Shown here: piece by piece, positions 23,966 through 60,896 of the stretch
Layout: each line of letters opens with the position of its first letter
Position numbering within the stretch: the first letter of the stretch is position 1
Assembly: GCA_034769895.1 (NCBI GenBank)
Contig: CM068367.1
Location: 1,316,355,046 to 1,316,419,045 of the forward strand
DNA: 64,000 nt
Origin: Magicicada septendecula
Lineage: Eukaryota; Arthropoda; Insecta; Hemiptera; Cicadidae
Direction of reading: 5' to 3'
Notes under the pieces: model-generated
Told to the model about the DNA's origin: nothing
Database searches by the model: none
Seen by the model: the letters and a program-made list of their open reading frames with translations, nothing else
Program-made: the position numbers and the translations under genes

Positions 23966-26000
23966 GAAACTAAACGCTTCATATTTGATGAATACTGATG
24001 TTTTTTGAAAAGTACTCACACAATAACCTCCACAGCGTCTCAGAGAAAACTAAGCTGTTTCTCTGTTGACACATGCGCATTACATAACCTGCGCTGTTAG
24101 CACAAAAACGGTTGATTCATGTCTAGCAAACTTTACTGTAAGCACGTGAAATTTAGAGAAAATTCCAAATTTTATTTTGGTTTTTGTTTCAATAAAATTC
24201 TCCATTTCGTTTTCAAGTATTGGCAGTTTTGTAAAAAATTTGGTTGGTTAGTTGGTTGGCAGTTGTAGTATTCAAACATTGAATATCTCGGTTAACTTTT
24301 TCTCTGGATGTTCAGCCTTTCCCTTCCATTGGTAATGTGCATACCACTGAACTCTTTTTTCCTATAAAACTCACAATGCCATGATAGCAAAGTGCATGGG
24401 TACCTCTAGCCAGTTTATACTTTAGTGGAGAGTCGGCAATTAAGGAGTTAATTAAGTTATCATTACTTCAGATAATATTGTAGTGTTACACTAACTGCAA
24501 TCATGTTGTCGATGCATAGCCTCTTCCATTCGCTTAAAATAAGACGATGTAGAATGCCACAAAAATTCCATGTCCATCCAGCATTATCCACAAGAAACGA
24601 TAAAGGACTCTTATTACTCATTATTTGATTAAACTTTGAGCGGGTAAAAACAATTTTTTTATTATTTCCACATGCTCAAATCTTCTTATGATGAACTGCT
24701 CATCTACATAAGACAAAAATTAACTTGCATAGATATTAAATTGGAAAGAAGTATTCTGCATTTATTTTTTATCTCAAAACAGTTTTAACTTTTTTTGTCA
24801 AATCATCCTTCTTCGTACTGTTCACTGTTTGTTGCACTTCTTCCTCCATGATGACAAACACAAAACACCACAAACAACAAAACAACACAAGCTTAGGTTA
24901 TGTCGATGGTACAGATATGAGCCTTCTGCAGAATACACATGCAGGCGAGTTGCATGCAGTCGGTTCCATAATATAATAGGGTACATTTGAATCAATGTCC
25001 CACATTGAGCACATGAAACTGACAGTTGCAACTGTGCTGCAACACTGTGTTGCACATGGTTTGCAACTGTCTTGGAACCGTAATAGGACTCATTTAAACC
25101 AATGCCCCACAACTTTTTCTGCAATCAGTTGCCTAGTATAACAGAGACCTTAGATGCATAATTTAACCAATTTCTCCCTCATTTGTAAATTAAGATTCTC
25201 AGAAGTCAATGGTGCCCTCTTACATAAAACACTAATTTTCCTTCTCCTGACCTGCACATAATCCTTCTACTCCTAATCATACACGTATACTTGAATTCCT
25301 TTAGTAGTTCTGCTTCCTAAATATTTATCAGTTGTCATCTGATTCAGATGCCTATCACTTGTTTTAATTATAATTATTTCTGATTTCTCAAGCACACCAC
25401 TATTCCTGTTTTCAGTTTAATAACTTTCAATTTGTAATTCTCTTTTTAAGACACAGCATTGGCATAGATAATCGGTGCTTCTACACCCTGCAGACCCGTT
25501 AAAATAAAGTTTTTGCTGTAAGGAGCAGTTGCACAACCAAGTACCTTTCCATATTTTACAATTCGAAATACTGTCTTACTATATTGAGAATCAAACTCTC
25601 ACGTTTCACTTAATCTCTTTTATTTAATGAGAACAATTATGTAAGCTTAATTTTCACTCATAAGGAGCAAACCAAAATTACACTTACTTATGACAGAGTG
25701 TAACAGTTAAAATCGCTTTAATTTCTTACCTTAAGGACAAACTCCAAGGACGTCTAGACGAACTCTTTTGCTACGGAATTAGGTTACGGGTTTTGTAGCA
25801 TAATTATTATACCAACACATGATTATAATAAGAAACATCTTATTTTATTGTACTAGTTAGACAAAAATTATTGAACAAAATTGTAAGAATACAAATCAGT
25901 ACCTTGTAATAGGTTATTTCCCGTTTCCACTCTCTTTCACACTCGCACTCTCTCTCTCTTTTTATTTATTGAGATCTCATTATTTTATAATTTGATACAT

Positions 26001-26281
26001 AATAATGGCTCCCTTGTACACCACCGAAGTAGCTTAGGAGTAGGCAGGGTAGGCTGCCTAATGTGAGCCGTACGGCATTCAAGGAAGGCAGTGTGGCCAG
26101 CACTACGCTTCAGCCGCCCATTATTATCCCCAGGATGTTATCCCAGGTACTCATTTTCAACAGACTGAGTCGACCTGGGGGCTGAAAAACGCACCTTGAT
26201 TTTATGGTGCAGGCCGGGAATTGAACCCGGGACATCTAGATTAGTAGCCAGATGCCATACCCACTGGTCTACTGAGCCGCC
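26001..26281 (-). mobile_element. tRNA-derived SINE, 281 bp, with 14-bp target duplication
   Basis: Read on minus it starts GGCGGCTCAGTAGACCAGTG (A-box-like) and has GGTTCAATTCC (B box) about 50 bases on, then a GC-richer tRNA-unrelated body. ATAATTTGATACAT flanks it on both sides (25,987-26,000 and 26,282-26,295). The clean duplication marks both ends and argues against a functional tRNA gene. Confidence 0.85.
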
Positions 26282-26295
26282 ATAATTTGATACAT

Positions 26296-27290
26296 GTAAT
26301 TTTAAAAGTTGAAATGAAATTTTGACTGAATTCTGCCCAACTTATCCTTTACTGTTACTTGCCCATGGGCACTCAGCATGTGTGTGCTGTTCAGTGGTCG
26401 TCTTGAGACTGACTTATTTTGCTGGTGTCCTCGCCCAAGATTTCCGTTTGGTGTCGTCTGAAATCCAGTTCATTCCGGTCCCCTCCACACGTCTCATCTT
26501 TGGTCCGTTATTTTCCGTTTTAACTTCGTACCACCTTTTTAACTCGATACAACCATATTGTCGTCAACAACATTCCTTTCGTATGATTCACTGATCACAA
26601 ATAAACTCCCTGGGTGCTGCATCACCTTATATGGACATCGTCTTCCAACGCTACGTTATTACAATGAAATTATTTTGAAAATTATTACATAAATTTTGCC
26701 CCGTTACAAGAGTGCCTGAGCTTAGCAAGTGTATAACAGCACATATGGACTTGCCAACAACCACCTAGTCCTCTTTCCTAGGAAAGCCAAGAAAATGAAC
26801 ACTTCTAATCCTGATGTTACTGGGAACACGAGTAACATGAATAGTGTTTGGTATTAGGCTATAATGCAAATTGAGTTTGCAAGATTTACTAATGCTTTTT
26901 GTTTTATTGTCCTGTAGAAATTTAATGCAAAATAATTTAATTTAAACATTTGGAGGTTATTTTAGTCTCTTTGATGGCACACCACTGGACCTGTTATAGA
27001 ATTCATCTCATTAAATTTACTGTAAACTTAATATATTCTTAATTTTCTTTCAACTAGCATGGGTGCTAATGATAGTACATGCCTTCTGTGTTACCACTAA
27101 TAGTATTTATGGAATTTCATACTAATTCATACTCAGAACTAATGTATAATACTGTACCCTACATGCTTTCATTTCTGGTCACGAGATAACATGTTGTCAT
27201 AGAAGACAATTACAGAAGACAACATAATTATAATATCTTAGCTATTCATTATATCCTCATATTTTATTATGTCACAAGCTGCTGACATAT
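26296..27290. other. No gene seen
   Basis: A 90-codon frame at 26,322-26,594 has no recognisable domain and lies in a slightly GC-richer patch. The rest is AT-rich. Confidence 0.45.
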
Positions 27291-27298
27291 GCGTGCCG

Positions 27299-27510
<212 letters not shown>

Positions 27511-28634
27511 AATATTTTGTTTACTATAGTGGTAATAATATATAAGCTTATTTGTAAAGGTATAAGAAAACTGGCAGAAAGATTCCCTTCATGTTCACTG
27601 GTTCTTTACCAACCAAACATATGTAACTGTGCATTCAACATCTGCCATGTACACATTACATAATTGATTCATTATGTTCTTTACAGTTGAATATTTTGAA
27701 TAAAAACTTTCCTTTTAAATTCAGTGTCAGTGAGACAATATAAAACTTTTAAGCTCAAGAAAATACAATTTATTTTCTTGGTTTTACTCTTTTTTGAAAC
27801 ACTTATCAGTGTGAAACAATAATAACTTAATAAATGGTTCAAGTTCCTTTAGGAATAGTAAAACATACTCTAAATTGAGCATATGTATCTGAATCTGAAT
27901 CATAATTCATTGTGCAATTCAAATTATGTTAAGACCCAAGGAGACTGAATCAGTTATTCAGTTCACAAATTTTCTTGTTTTTGGTGCAGTATCTATGGTC
28001 AGTTATCTGCCACCATTGATCTAGGTCAAAGAAGGGAAACAAAAAAGGAATCAACTTAAGCACAACTATGTCTCTCACAACCTTTAGTGTCACCAAAACA
28101 TGATAAGATCTTGTCTCTTCCAGCTTCTGGTACAACTGACATTTGTCATGACTCATATTTTCCTGATATAGATGATCTCATGACTGATATAGTGATCCAA
28201 AATGTCTGGATGTGTTAATTATTATAGGACTGAAAAGTTATAACATGAATATTTATTTGATACCTACTATTGTGCTGGAGTGGACATTAAAATGAATGCA
28301 TTGTAAACACAACAACCAATATTTTATTTACAAAATAATATTTATAAAATTTAAGAACAATATGCCTCTGAACAATTTACAATTAAAGATTTACAAAATG
28401 TACATTAGTTTATAAACAACCTATTGTATATATTAGGCAAAATACACAGTAATTTGGTAAATGGCATACCATAACAGATTCTGCAACATTATTTGTTGAA
28501 TATCTAACCTCATCTTTTATAGCAATGTTTCATGTTAGGAGATTTAAAAACAAAATTTCTAAACAATGTTAAGGATTATACTTGGTTTATATTGTTTTTA
28601 TTTTCAATCCATAGTTTAATATCGATTGTGAATT

Positions 28635-28775
28635 AATAAATAATGAAAGGTTTTTTGTAGTTTGTTCAGCAAGGAGACACAATATTTAAAACGGTTGTAC
28701 CGATATTTTAAAAAATGTTTTAAAAATTGTTAGCTAGTTAATAACCAAACATCAAAAAACCTTTCACCATTTATT
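28635..28775. mobile_element. Possible MITE with 28-bp inverted ends
   Basis: AATAAATAATGAAAGG plus TTTTTTG on the left is mirrored on the right with about three mismatches. Length about 141 bp. No convincing target duplication was read. Confidence 0.4.
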
Positions 28776-29071
28776 CTTATTATTTTATTTAGTGTATTTT
28801 ACCAACAAAAGACACTTTCATTCACAGCAATGTTTGTGTAAAACTTTGAGACACATTTTAAATACAAGATGTAGAACCAAGTGACAAATGCAGTTTTGGT
28901 TCTTAAGAATATCTGTACTTATCAAAACACACATTGATTCCCATTCAAACTGATCAGACTATATTTTCTAACTTATTAACAATTATGAAGAGTTGATACA
29001 GGAATGAAATCACCAGGAGCACCAATGCACAGAAAATATTATGTATATTTTTCCTTTCTCAAATTGCCTAT

Positions 29072-50638
<21,567 letters not shown>

Positions 50639-50905
50639 CTGAAAACAAAAGTAAATGGTTTTGTCAAAAAAATTACTTATTTATATTCCTGTTAAAAATT
50701 ATTTTGTATGTAAGACCTATTTAACACATGTTAAATATGATTATGTAGTTAGTTACATTATAAGATCCACAAAATACACAGAACTCATAAGATTTCCAAG
50801 TACACAGAACTGAAGAAATCTATATTTCAGTTATATAGGCCTATTTACAAATACATAAATTTTGTAAATAGCACTTTTGTTATCCAACACATTTTTGGTC
50901 AATAT

Positions 50906-52850
50906 TGTAACGACGTTTCCGTATGCCTCTTTTAAGCCACACGTTGTTGCGTCAATTTGTAACGACGAGCTCTGTTTATACTCTGTAAAAGTGTGTTTTA
51001 TGTGTGTTCACCTCACACGTTGTATTCGTTACTTTACGTTTACTTACTTACTTTTTGTTACGCTGACGATGTCCGCCGCGATCTCACGAATTACCAGTAC
51101 AATATCTCACGAGTGTGAACCTTACCTGTCCTTTAATATGTAATTGTAATTCCTGGGTGGCGCCAAATTGTTTAAACAAAAACAATTGAAAAATATGAAA
51201 ATCGAGTGGTCGTTCTAGACGGTATGAGCTGAGTCGAATTACTCTCGCAATAGGCGGGCTTATGAATCTCGCTAGTAGTTCGCCGTGTTGCCGACGTCTA
51301 ACGCTTGCCGTCAATTTCGCTCGTCGCTAAAGTACACAAATCTTATAATGCAATTTACCATGAAATAAAGAACGGTGGTTACAACTCTGTACTAGTTTAT
51401 TAACTTGGAATTATCTGTTATTTAATAAAATACAAAATTATATATGGTGATTAAACAAAGTTGCTCTGGCAATAAAAAGACAATTATTCTCAGGTTGGCG
51501 AAAGCTGATTTAGAACGGTACTTTTGACATGGCGTCGACAAACATTTATTTTCTATCGTTCGTTAAATCTGAGTTCTTCTGGTTACAAAAAATATTAATA
51601 AGATGATAAAAAAGTACACTACCTTACATTGATGGTACTTATATACTATTAGATTTAATTACAATTCGTTCCTGAAGTGTTAAAAAGTGTGTGGTAAGAG
51701 TTCGTAATTTATACCCAGGTTATTTTCTGGTTTCATACAAGTTTAGTTTTTTATTTTCAATTAATCCTTGAAAGAAATTTGATTATCAGTTCGTAGTGAG
51801 AGTTAATTGCGTTGTGAGAAAAAGTTAATAAGAATTTATTCCATAAATTCGGGTAATTCAGCAATACTTATCAAATCTGTTGAATTAGGGTGAAGAGTTA
51901 CTCAGTTCGAAATAGGTTGGGTCCTTTTGATCATCAATCTTCCATCATTTATGAATTTGAGTATGCCTGGCTTCTTTTTCGGATAAGGTGGTTTAAATAA
52001 TTAATTTAGAATTTAAAAATCTGGTCTGTGGTCTCGGTTGAATGGACTAGTTCTTCATCAGAATTCTTGAGTCTTCATTTTATTAAATTTTAATTGATTT
52101 TGGACTGTTTTAAATTAAAATTGAGTCGACTACGGTTTGGCTTCTATAGGTCTTGAGCGTCAATAATGAACTAACTATTTTTAACGGAATAATAATAAAT
52201 AACGTTCCGTTGTTATGGCAACTGTCAGTCTCTCATTGGCTATTCATATTTTAAGTCTATTGTTATAATATTTGAATTATAATTCAAAATGACTAAATAT
52301 CTTTTGATTACTATTATTCTTCTGTCTTCTTATCTATGTCTGAGATATTATCACAACTGTTTATATTTTCTTTCAAAGATCATTTTGACATCCCACAAAG
52401 CTGGGTTTGTTTATGTATTAAAGTTTTGACAATAATGTTAATATTATTTAATTACATTTTTTCTTATTTTATGTTTTTAATTTAACTTTTACATCTTAAT
52501 ATGATTCACTAATTGTATTTAACTTGTTACTTGCCCTGGATTTTCTAATACAATAGTTAATTTCTTATAATTTGTTGATTCTGGATTTATACAGTTAGGC
52601 ATTTTCTAGGCCTAAGTAGTAATTGGCTATATCTTATTATTTTACACAAATTAAAGATTATTTTACATTTACATACGTGTTGCTTGTTGTCACTTATGAC
52701 TTGTTTACTTTTTGAACTAATTTGGGCTGTTCCATAATAATTGTATGTTCTTATTACTTTACAAAATCATGGCCTGTCTATTATTCTCTAATTTCTTCTC
52801 CTGTATTATTATGTTTGTAAGAATTAATCTCTTTACTTATCTATATTGCC
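50906..52850 (-). mobile_element. Decayed LTR related to the 3.5-kb LTR
   Basis: On minus it ends CGTCGTTACA at 50,906. It contains AAACAAACCCAGCT as in the 5' LTR (about 7,945), plus terminal modules TTACAAATTGACG..ACAACGTG..GGCTTAAA (about 50,965-50,930) and ACAATTTGGCGCC (about 51,166). It is probably the 3' LTR of the decayed pol at 60.9-63.3 kb; the right edge is cut by element B. Confidence 0.5.
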
Positions 52851-52854
52851 ATTT

Positions 52855-53890
52855 TAATTCCATATTCCTTAAGGAAATGGAAGTATGGTGATGGCAAAAA
52901 AAATCGTGTTCAAGATTATTGCAGATTCTGATTGTACTACACTCAAAACATGAAAAAAGGTCGTTTTTCGAAAAGTGTCTGTGTGTGTGTCTGTCTCTCT
53001 GTCTGTGTGTAGATTTTTTTTCTATGGCAAACGATAACTGCCGCAAATTCAAACAGAATCAAATAATTTTTTGCGTACAGCTCTGATTTGTAGAGTACTC
53101 ACGACCTATTGTTTTTGGTGAAGATCGGTTGACGGAAAGGGGTAGTTTACCTGCAACGGGTTTTTTTTATCAAGGGAATTTTTTTTTTGGCAAACGATAA
53201 CAGCCGCAAATTCAAACAGAATCAAATAATGTTTCACATACAGCCCAGAATTATAGAGTTCTCAAGACTTGTTGTTTTTGGTGAAGATCGGTTAAAGGAA
53301 AGGGGTAGTTTACCTGCAACATTTTATGTTTTAACAAGGGTATTTTCTATGGCCAATGATAACAGCCACAAATTCAAACAGAATCAAAAGATTATTTGCA
53401 TACAGCCCTAAATTGTAGAGTTCTCAAGACCTATTGTTTTTGGTGAAGATCGGTTAAGGGAAAGGGGTAGTTTACCAGCAACGTTTTTTTAACAAGGGTA
53501 TTTTTATGGCAAACGATAACAGCCGCAAATTCAAACAGAATCAAATAATTTTTTGCATACAGCCCTGATTTGTAGAGGTCTCAAGGACTTTCGATTTTGG
53601 TGAAGATTGGTTAAGGGGAAGGGGTAGTTTACCTGCAACCTTTTACGTTTTAACAACAGTAAAGTACTTGAAAATTCATTTAAACTTTTCAAACAATGGT
53701 AATTGTTAAAAATAAAATAATTTTGTTACCAGGCAATAAAATTATAATTTTTTCATTTTAATGTAAATTATGTATGAGTTAATATACATGTATAAAATAA
53801 TATATCGTTCGTGGCAGGTAAGCATATCTCAGTTATGTAATGTTTACGTTTCCATTTTATTATTATGACTACAGCAATAAAAAGGCAGGG

Positions 53891-53938
<48 letters not shown>

Positions 53939-54738
53939 TCGCGTTATTTCTGGCCTCACTCATGCTTATTTTCTTACATTTGCACGCTTTTTAAATGGAA
54001 AGTGCCGAAACCCACACCAACATAACGCGTGCAAGCCGAAAAAATGGACATCAATTTGCTTCCTGTGGATCGCTGGGCAGGAACTGCATAACTGCACGTG
54101 TTTACAGAGGAACGATTCATAGACAGACTTTTCGTCTTTAGGGAATGAAACCTCTGCAAGATGCTGAGGGTCCATGAGTGACTTCGGAGTGCTCCTTCTT
54201 TTTCGCGTTTTTTTCTGTGAAACATACACTGTAGATTCGCAGCTTTACTCTAAGCAACGCTCAATAGGAATGTTGAAAATTTTTGTCCACGGTGTACCCT
54301 CATTCACACTAAACCTGCTCTGATGTTTTAATTACGGACATCATAATATTAAAACTTTGGAAACTTGAGCACTACTTAATGGAGATCAATCATTAACTTA
54401 TACAAGCCATTAATTTTATGCATATTTTTATATATATGTGTACAACGTTATCGGCAACAAAGAAGTAGTTTTTGTTAAAATTCCTTCCCGGGATATTTGG
54501 CCGTAGTCCAATGTTTTCTACAAAACCAGACGTTTCGGCAATGCCATCGACTTCCATCATCAGTGAAAATCGAGTGCGATAACGTGAGGTGGTATACGTT
54601 AGTGACCACAGTACTGTGGTTAAGGCTGAAGCAGTAAGTAGAAAGAAGTAGTCTCTATGGTAATATTTCATTTCGAAAATGATTTTAAATATAAATCTTA
54701 GAATATGGAAGTCATGTATGGTTCTCCATACCGATATT
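52855..54738 (+). mobile_element. Element B, copy 2
   Basis: Starts at ATTCCTTAAGGAAATGG, then GTCTGTGTGTGT, about four units of roughly 160 bp (each with GGCAAACGATAACAGCCGC, GAAGATCGGTTGAGGGAAAG and GGGGTAGTTTACCTGCAAC), a conserved tail, CA tract (53,893-53,934), spacer, hammerhead-like core on minus, and GGTTCTCCATACCGATA. Confidence 0.7.
54526..54566 (-). ncRNA. Hammerhead-like motif in element B copy 2
   Basis: TCA, CTGATGA, extra T, GGAA..TGCC (one broken pair versus copy 1), GAA, ACGT, C, TGG. Confidence 0.45.
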
Positions 54739-54739
54739 T

Positions 54740-55598
54740 TTATAACTTGTCTATCATTTAATATTACTTATAAAACATAACACAAAATTTAGGTTTATGG
54801 TCTGTATACTTTTTTCAGCCATATTCCTTCTCATAAACTTAATTGGACAAATCTTTTAACAGTTACTATGCTAATCTTGTTTATATTTAGTTTATTCTTA
54901 ACTATTTTGGTGACTAACATTATAACACCATTTATTTTATCTTACTAATTATCCCTTTGAACATAGGATGTTTTACTTATTTTGCACTTATATTATTTAG
55001 CATATTTTTCTTCTAACTTTTACTATATATTTTTTCTTGGATTTCGTTGTCCATATATTTTTTTTCTCTACCTAACCATTGTAACACTAATATTTTTAAT
55101 CATTATGGGATTTTTACCCTGAATACCACTGTATTCCTACTCTACAATCACTTTTAATTATAATAACAAGAACATTCTTAATTTATTGGTATTTTCACCA
55201 TTAAACTTCAGTGTTAATCACTGGTCTTAGGTATTGGGTTTTCTATTTATTTTGGGTTTACACTGGCACTTTGCACTTTTTTATGGTAGTTGAGTGTTAC
55301 TTGTGGTTATTCCCTAATACTGATTTCTCTTTACTCACTTAATCACCTTCACTCCCTACCTATCTCTCACTTCTGGGTTTTTTATTGTTTTATCACAATT
55401 ATTAGTTATACTGTTAACAAGTTTCATGTTCTGATTCTCTTATCATTATTCATAACATTTAATATCTATTTCTTTGGTTAGTGTACTTTAGTTGATATTA
55501 TTTTATTTTATTTTAATATTTATCATTTACATTTAATATTTGTTTGAGTCTTTTTCATCATCATTTGAGTTTAATATTTCTCATTTTCTTTTCTTTAT
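54740..55598. other. T-rich spacer, no gene seen
   Basis: Probably remnant of the decayed gypsy element's 3' region. A short CTTGGATTTCGTTGTCCAT at about 55,037 matches the Penelope-type outer tail. Confidence 0.4.
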
Positions 55599-57583
55599 TA
55601 CTTCCATATTCCTTAAGGAAATGGAAGTATGGTGATGGCAAAAAAAATCGTGTTCGAGATTATTGCAGATTCTGATTGCACTAGACTCAAAACATGAAAA
55701 AAAGTCGTTTTTCGAAAAATGTCTGTGTGTCTGTCTGTCTATGTGTCTGTAGATTTTTTTCTATGGCAAACGATAACAGCCGCAAATTCAAACAGAATCA
55801 AATAATTTTTTGCATACAGCCCTGATTTGTAGAGTACTCACGACCTATTGTTTTTGGTGAAGATCGGTTGAGGGAAAGGGGTAGTTTACCTGCAACGGTT
55901 TTTTTTTTATCAAGGGTAATTTTACTTCCATATTCCTTAAGGAATGGAAGTATGGTGATGGCAAAAAAAATCGTGTTCGAGATTATTGCAGATTCTGATT
56001 CTACTACACTCAAAACATGAAAAAAAGTCGTTTTCCGAAAAGTGTCTGTGTGTGTGTCTGTCTGTGTGTCTGTAGATTTTTTTCTATGGCAAACGATAAC
56101 TGCCGCAAATTCAAACAGAATCAAATAATTTTTTGCATACAGCCCTGATTTGCAGAGTACTCGCGACCTATTGTTTTTGGTGAAGATCGGTTGAGGGAAA
56201 GGGGTAGTTTACCTGCAACGGTTTTTTTTTAGCAAGGGTAATTTTGTTTGTTTGGCAAACGATAACAGCCGCAAATTCAAACAGAATCAAATAATGTTTC
56301 GCATACAGCCCTGAATTGTAGAGTTCTCAAGATCTGTTGATTTTGGTGAAGATCGGTTAAGGGAAAGGGGTAGTTTACCTGTAACGTTTTATGTTTTAAC
56401 AAGGGTATTTCCTATGGCAAACGATAACAGCCGCAAATTCAAACAGAATCAAAAGATTATTTGCATACAGCCCTAAATTGTAGAGTTCTCAAGACCTATT
56501 GTTTTTGGTGAAAATCGGTTGAGGGAAAGGGGTAGTTTACCTGCAACGTTTTTTTAACAAGGGTATTTTTGTCTATGGCAAACGATAACTGCCGCAAATT
56601 CAAACAGAATCAAATATCTTTTTGCATAAGCCCTGATTTGTAGAGTACTCACGACCTATTGTTTTTGGTGAAGATCGGTTGAGGGAAAGGGGTAGTTTAC
56701 CTGCAACGGTTTTTTTTTATCAAGGGACATTTTTTTTTTTTTGCCAAACGATAACAGCCGCAAATTCAAACAGAATCAAATAATGTTTCGCATACAGCCC
56801 TGAATTGTAGAGTTCTCAAGATCTGTTGATTTTGGTGAAGATCGGTTAAGGGAAAGGGGTATTTTCCCTGTAACGTTTTATGTTTTAACAAGGGTATTTC
56901 CTATGGCAAACGATAACAGCCGTAAATTCAAACAGAATCAAAAGATTATTTGCATACAGCCCTAAATTGTAGAGTTCTCAAGACCTATTGTTTTTGGTGA
57001 AGATCGGTTAAGGGAAAGGGGTAGTTTACCTACAACGTTTTTTTAACAAGGTTATTTTCTATGGCAAACGATTATAGCCGCAAATTCAAACATAATCAAA
57101 TAATTTTCTCCATACAGCCCTGGTTTGTAGAGTACTCAAGACCCTTTGTTTTTGGTGAAGATCGGTTGAGGGGAAGGGGTAGTTTACCTGCAACGTTTGT
57201 TATAAAGCGTATTTTCTATGGCAAACGATAACTGCCGCAAATTCCAACAGAATCAAATAATTTTTTGCATACGTAAGTGAATTGTAGAGGACTCAAGGCC
57301 ATTAGATTTTGGTGAAGATCGGTTAAGGGGAAGGGGTAGTTTACCTGCAACCTTTTACGTTTTAACAAGAGTAAAGTACTTGAAAATTCATTTAAACTTT
57401 TTCAAACAATGGTAATTGTTAAAAATAAAATAATTTTGTTGCCAGGCAATAAAATTATAATTTTTTCATTTTAATGTAAATTATGTATATATTAGAAAAT
57501 ATATCGTGCTTGGCAGGCAAGCATATTTCAGATTATAAGTCTTAGAATATGGAAGTCATGTATGGTTCTCCATACCGATATTT
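55599..57583 (+). mobile_element. Element B, partial copies 3a and 3b
   Basis: Two starts (about 55,599 and 55,923) with the CTTAAGG palindrome, then about eight roughly 160-bp units, tail, and GGTTCTCCATACCGATA at 57,564-57,580. The CA tract and hammerhead-like part are missing, so the tail joins the terminus directly. Confidence 0.65.
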
Positions 57584-59803
<2,220 letters not shown>

Positions 59804-60896
59804 GTTTGTGTCTTTTTCATCTACCTTCTCATTTTATTTTCTTTTATTGGGTCAATCGCTTGGGTTGGGTCATAGTCATTTGTCTCGTCATAGTCATTTT
59901 ATTTTCCTTCATTTAATATAGTTGATTCATAGTTTTTTCCCTGTTATTGGGGTGGCTTTTTGTGTTGTAACATAATGCCTCTCCATCAAAATTGATCATT
60001 TTGGTAAAACACTAGCATAGTTTTTTATGAAATTATCAGTTATATATAATTTTTTCGTTTTTCTTCTTGTTTATTTCTTCTTTCTTGTTTCTCATCTTAC
60101 TTGTTCCACTCCTTTTTTTTTAGTTATCTTTTAGATCAGTTTTTACTTATTTCCATAGTGCGTTCTCCCTGTTATATAATTTCCCTAACTTTTTAGTAGC
60201 TGGTTTCTTCCATTATTACCTTTTTTTCTGAGATCAGAACATCATCTCTGCTCAGTTACTTGATTGCTGGACATATTCTCAGTCAATCTTAAATACCTTT
60301 TTGTCATCTTGTGACTTTCATATTTTGGGGATTGTCCACTTCATGGTTCTTTAGATCATTTTAACTTTTTTCTACTCATTCTTCCTTCCGCTGTATCTTT
60401 GCTATATTCTGTTATATACTCATACAGTTGATTGTTTTTATTTATTTAGTTGTTAATTTCATTATTTCTAACTTTTAATTAGTTTGTTTTTCTTTTCTTC
60501 TTGTGATCATTTGAATTATTTTAGACATTTTTTCTTTTCTTTTCGTTTGTTGATAACCCTTAAAAACAGCTTTTGCCACTTGCTGTATATTTGCTTTATA
60601 TTTTTTTTCTTGTACCAGGTTTTTTTTTTTAGCAGTTCTTGCTTGGTTTTATTTTTGTTTATTTTAATTGGTCTCCGTTCTAATTCTCTTGTATTATTAA
60701 TTCTTGTTTTCACTTCGTTTGTTTAGTTTATTTTGTTTTATCTCATATATTTTCTAACTATTATTGTAAGTTGATCTTACTTATTCTTTTTGGAATATTG
60801 TAGTTCATTTTTTATTTTACCTCATACGTTTTCTAAATAATAGCATAAGGTGATCTTACATATTTTTTGAATTTTGTAGTTTGTTATTATGATTGT
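59804..60896 (-). other. 3' region of the decayed gypsy element, with hairpin units
   Basis: T-rich on plus, hence A-rich downstream of pol on minus. GTAAGATCAACTTAC (60,780-60,766) and GTAAGATCACCTTAT (60,859-60,845) are 79 bp apart, matching the spacing and form of the post-pol hairpins of the intact element. No gene. Confidence 0.55.

Larger units (their letters stand above)
21586..25149. mobile_element. Harbinger-like DNA transposon with TTA target duplication
   Basis: Left end GGCCTATATTACACTA followed by CAACTGATTGCA, and right end (reverse complement) GGTCTCTGTTATACTA followed by GGCAACTGATTGCA, are imperfect terminal inverted repeats of about 31 bp. TTA flanks both sides (21,583-21,585 and 25,150-25,152). 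A TWA duplication with GG-starting TIRs suggests the PIF/Harbinger superfamily. The interior contains unrelated debris, and I saw no Harbinger nuclease or Myb gene. Superfamily assignment is an inference. Confidence 0.55.

Noticed and set aside
24822..25124. 100-codon minus frame starting at the right TIR
   Set aside because: No motif recognised, and composition suggests chance; not called as a gene.
26210..26281. Functional tRNA gene
   Set aside because: A and B boxes are present but it is the head of a SINE with target duplication and poor cloverleaf.
51084..51314. 76-codon minus frame
   Set aside because: Lies in the decayed LTR, no motif.
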